In this document: piece by piece, positions 63,855 to 64,000 of the stretch
Numbering within the stretch: the stretch's first letter is position 1
Layout of the letters: each line of letters begins with the position of its first letter
NCBI GenBank assembly: GCA_033763795.1
Contig: JANRJV010000016.1
Coordinates: 1-64,000 of the forward strand
Length of the DNA: 64,000 nt
Reading direction: 5' to 3'
Origin: JAEUIV01 sp033763795
GTDB lineage: Bacteria; Planctomycetota; Phycisphaerae; Phycisphaerales; UBA1924
Program-made: the position numbers and the translations under genes
The notes under the pieces: generated by a model
The model's input: only the letters and a program-made list of their open reading frames with translations
The model's database searches: none
Told to the model about the DNA's origin: nothing

Positions 63855-64000
63855 TCGGCTCCGCCCGCAAGCGCCTGCTCATCGCCCTCGCCTTCCTCCT
63901 GCCCAACCTCCTGGGCTTCATCGTCTTCACCGCCGGGCCCGTCGCCTTCTCACTCGTCATGTCCTTCACCGACTGGGCACTCACCAGGCACAACCGCTAC
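63851..64000 (+). CDS. Sugar ABC transporter permease, 5' part (MalF/UgpA-like)
   Basis: The first 50 codons of a gene cut by the window edge. It begins MIGSARKRLLIALAFLLPNL and goes on with LGFIVFTAGPVAFSLVMSFTDWAL, which is the first TM helix and periplasmic loop of MalF/UgpA-type binding-protein-dependent permeases. Starts in an ATGA overlap with the solute-binding gene, so the two are coupled. A second permease of the MalG type and an ATPase would be expected beyond the window. Confidence 0.85.
   Translation, partial: MIGSARKRLLIALAFLLPNLLGFIVFTAGPVAFSLVMSFTDWALTRHNRY

Overview
The window is very G+C-rich bacterial chromosome (well over 60% by eye) with dense coding on both strands. It most resembles a member of the Phycisphaerae (Planctomycetota). 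The reasons are a predicted surface protein ending in a VPAP motif, hydrophobic helix and Arg tail; a secreted metalloprotease ending in an EF-hand/dockerin-like tail; a large MoxR/Bat (VWA) operon; a protein kinase fused to a beta-propeller; and an isolated nuoC. This placement is inference from gene content, not from a marker-gene comparison.

Layout. 1-300: tail of a lost tyrosine integrase lying antisense to a tRNA-Ala-like sequence without a D arm. 333-3400: gnd, divergent from a MarR regulator and a pirin. 3770-3956: tRNA-Asn with its own promoter and terminator. 3974-13935 (minus): outer-membrane porin, Tat amidohydrolase, two YcaC-type isochorismatases around a K+/H+ antiporter, a copper P-type ATPase, a DUF1579 protein and a 39-residue membrane protein. 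14048-18369: icd, divergent from a Ser/Thr kinase with a propeller. 18471-23921: thioredoxin-like protein, SRP RNA, dnaX (tau/gamma through an A8 slippery run), ybaB and convergent priA. 24191-31931: a large orphan secretin, a STAS/HATPase pair with an unknown partner, nuoC, a lipoprotein with a thioredoxin fold but no CXXC, and an unknown membrane protein. 32025-40160: gcvP, divergent from an M28 peptidase; a xylose-isomerase-like protein; queG; and a Tat-exported Fe/Mn superoxide dismutase whose 3' end overlaps queG antisense. 40308-50062: moxR, DUF58 and Bat operon with six consecutive 4-nt overlaps, then a TlpA-type thioredoxin. 50150-61036 (minus): surface and secreted proteins (VPAP-sorted protein, alpha/beta hydrolase, GT39-type glycosyltransferase, matrixin-type protease, 1184-residue ASH/propeller protein). 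61227-64000: tRNA-Gln, a small unknown gene, and the start of a sugar ABC transporter operon (binding protein plus permease cut by the window end).

How the genes fit together. Several blocks are clear functional units. SRP RNA-dnaX-ybaB is the widespread replication/targeting cluster, here without recR. moxR to batE builds an envelope-associated AAA+/VWA chaperone-like assembly. The STAS and HATPase genes form a partner-switching pair. The 50-61 kb block looks like cell-surface construction. I found no phage genome, CRISPR array, intact transposon, toxin-antitoxin pair or defence island.

Most interesting signals: the dnaX recoding site, in which the zero frame gives gamma and the shifted frame gives tau; the D-armless tRNA-like relic with the integrase tail; and a repeated TANNNT hexamer 6-10 nt before start codons that lack a Shine-Dalgarno sequence, which suggests frequent leaderless transcription.
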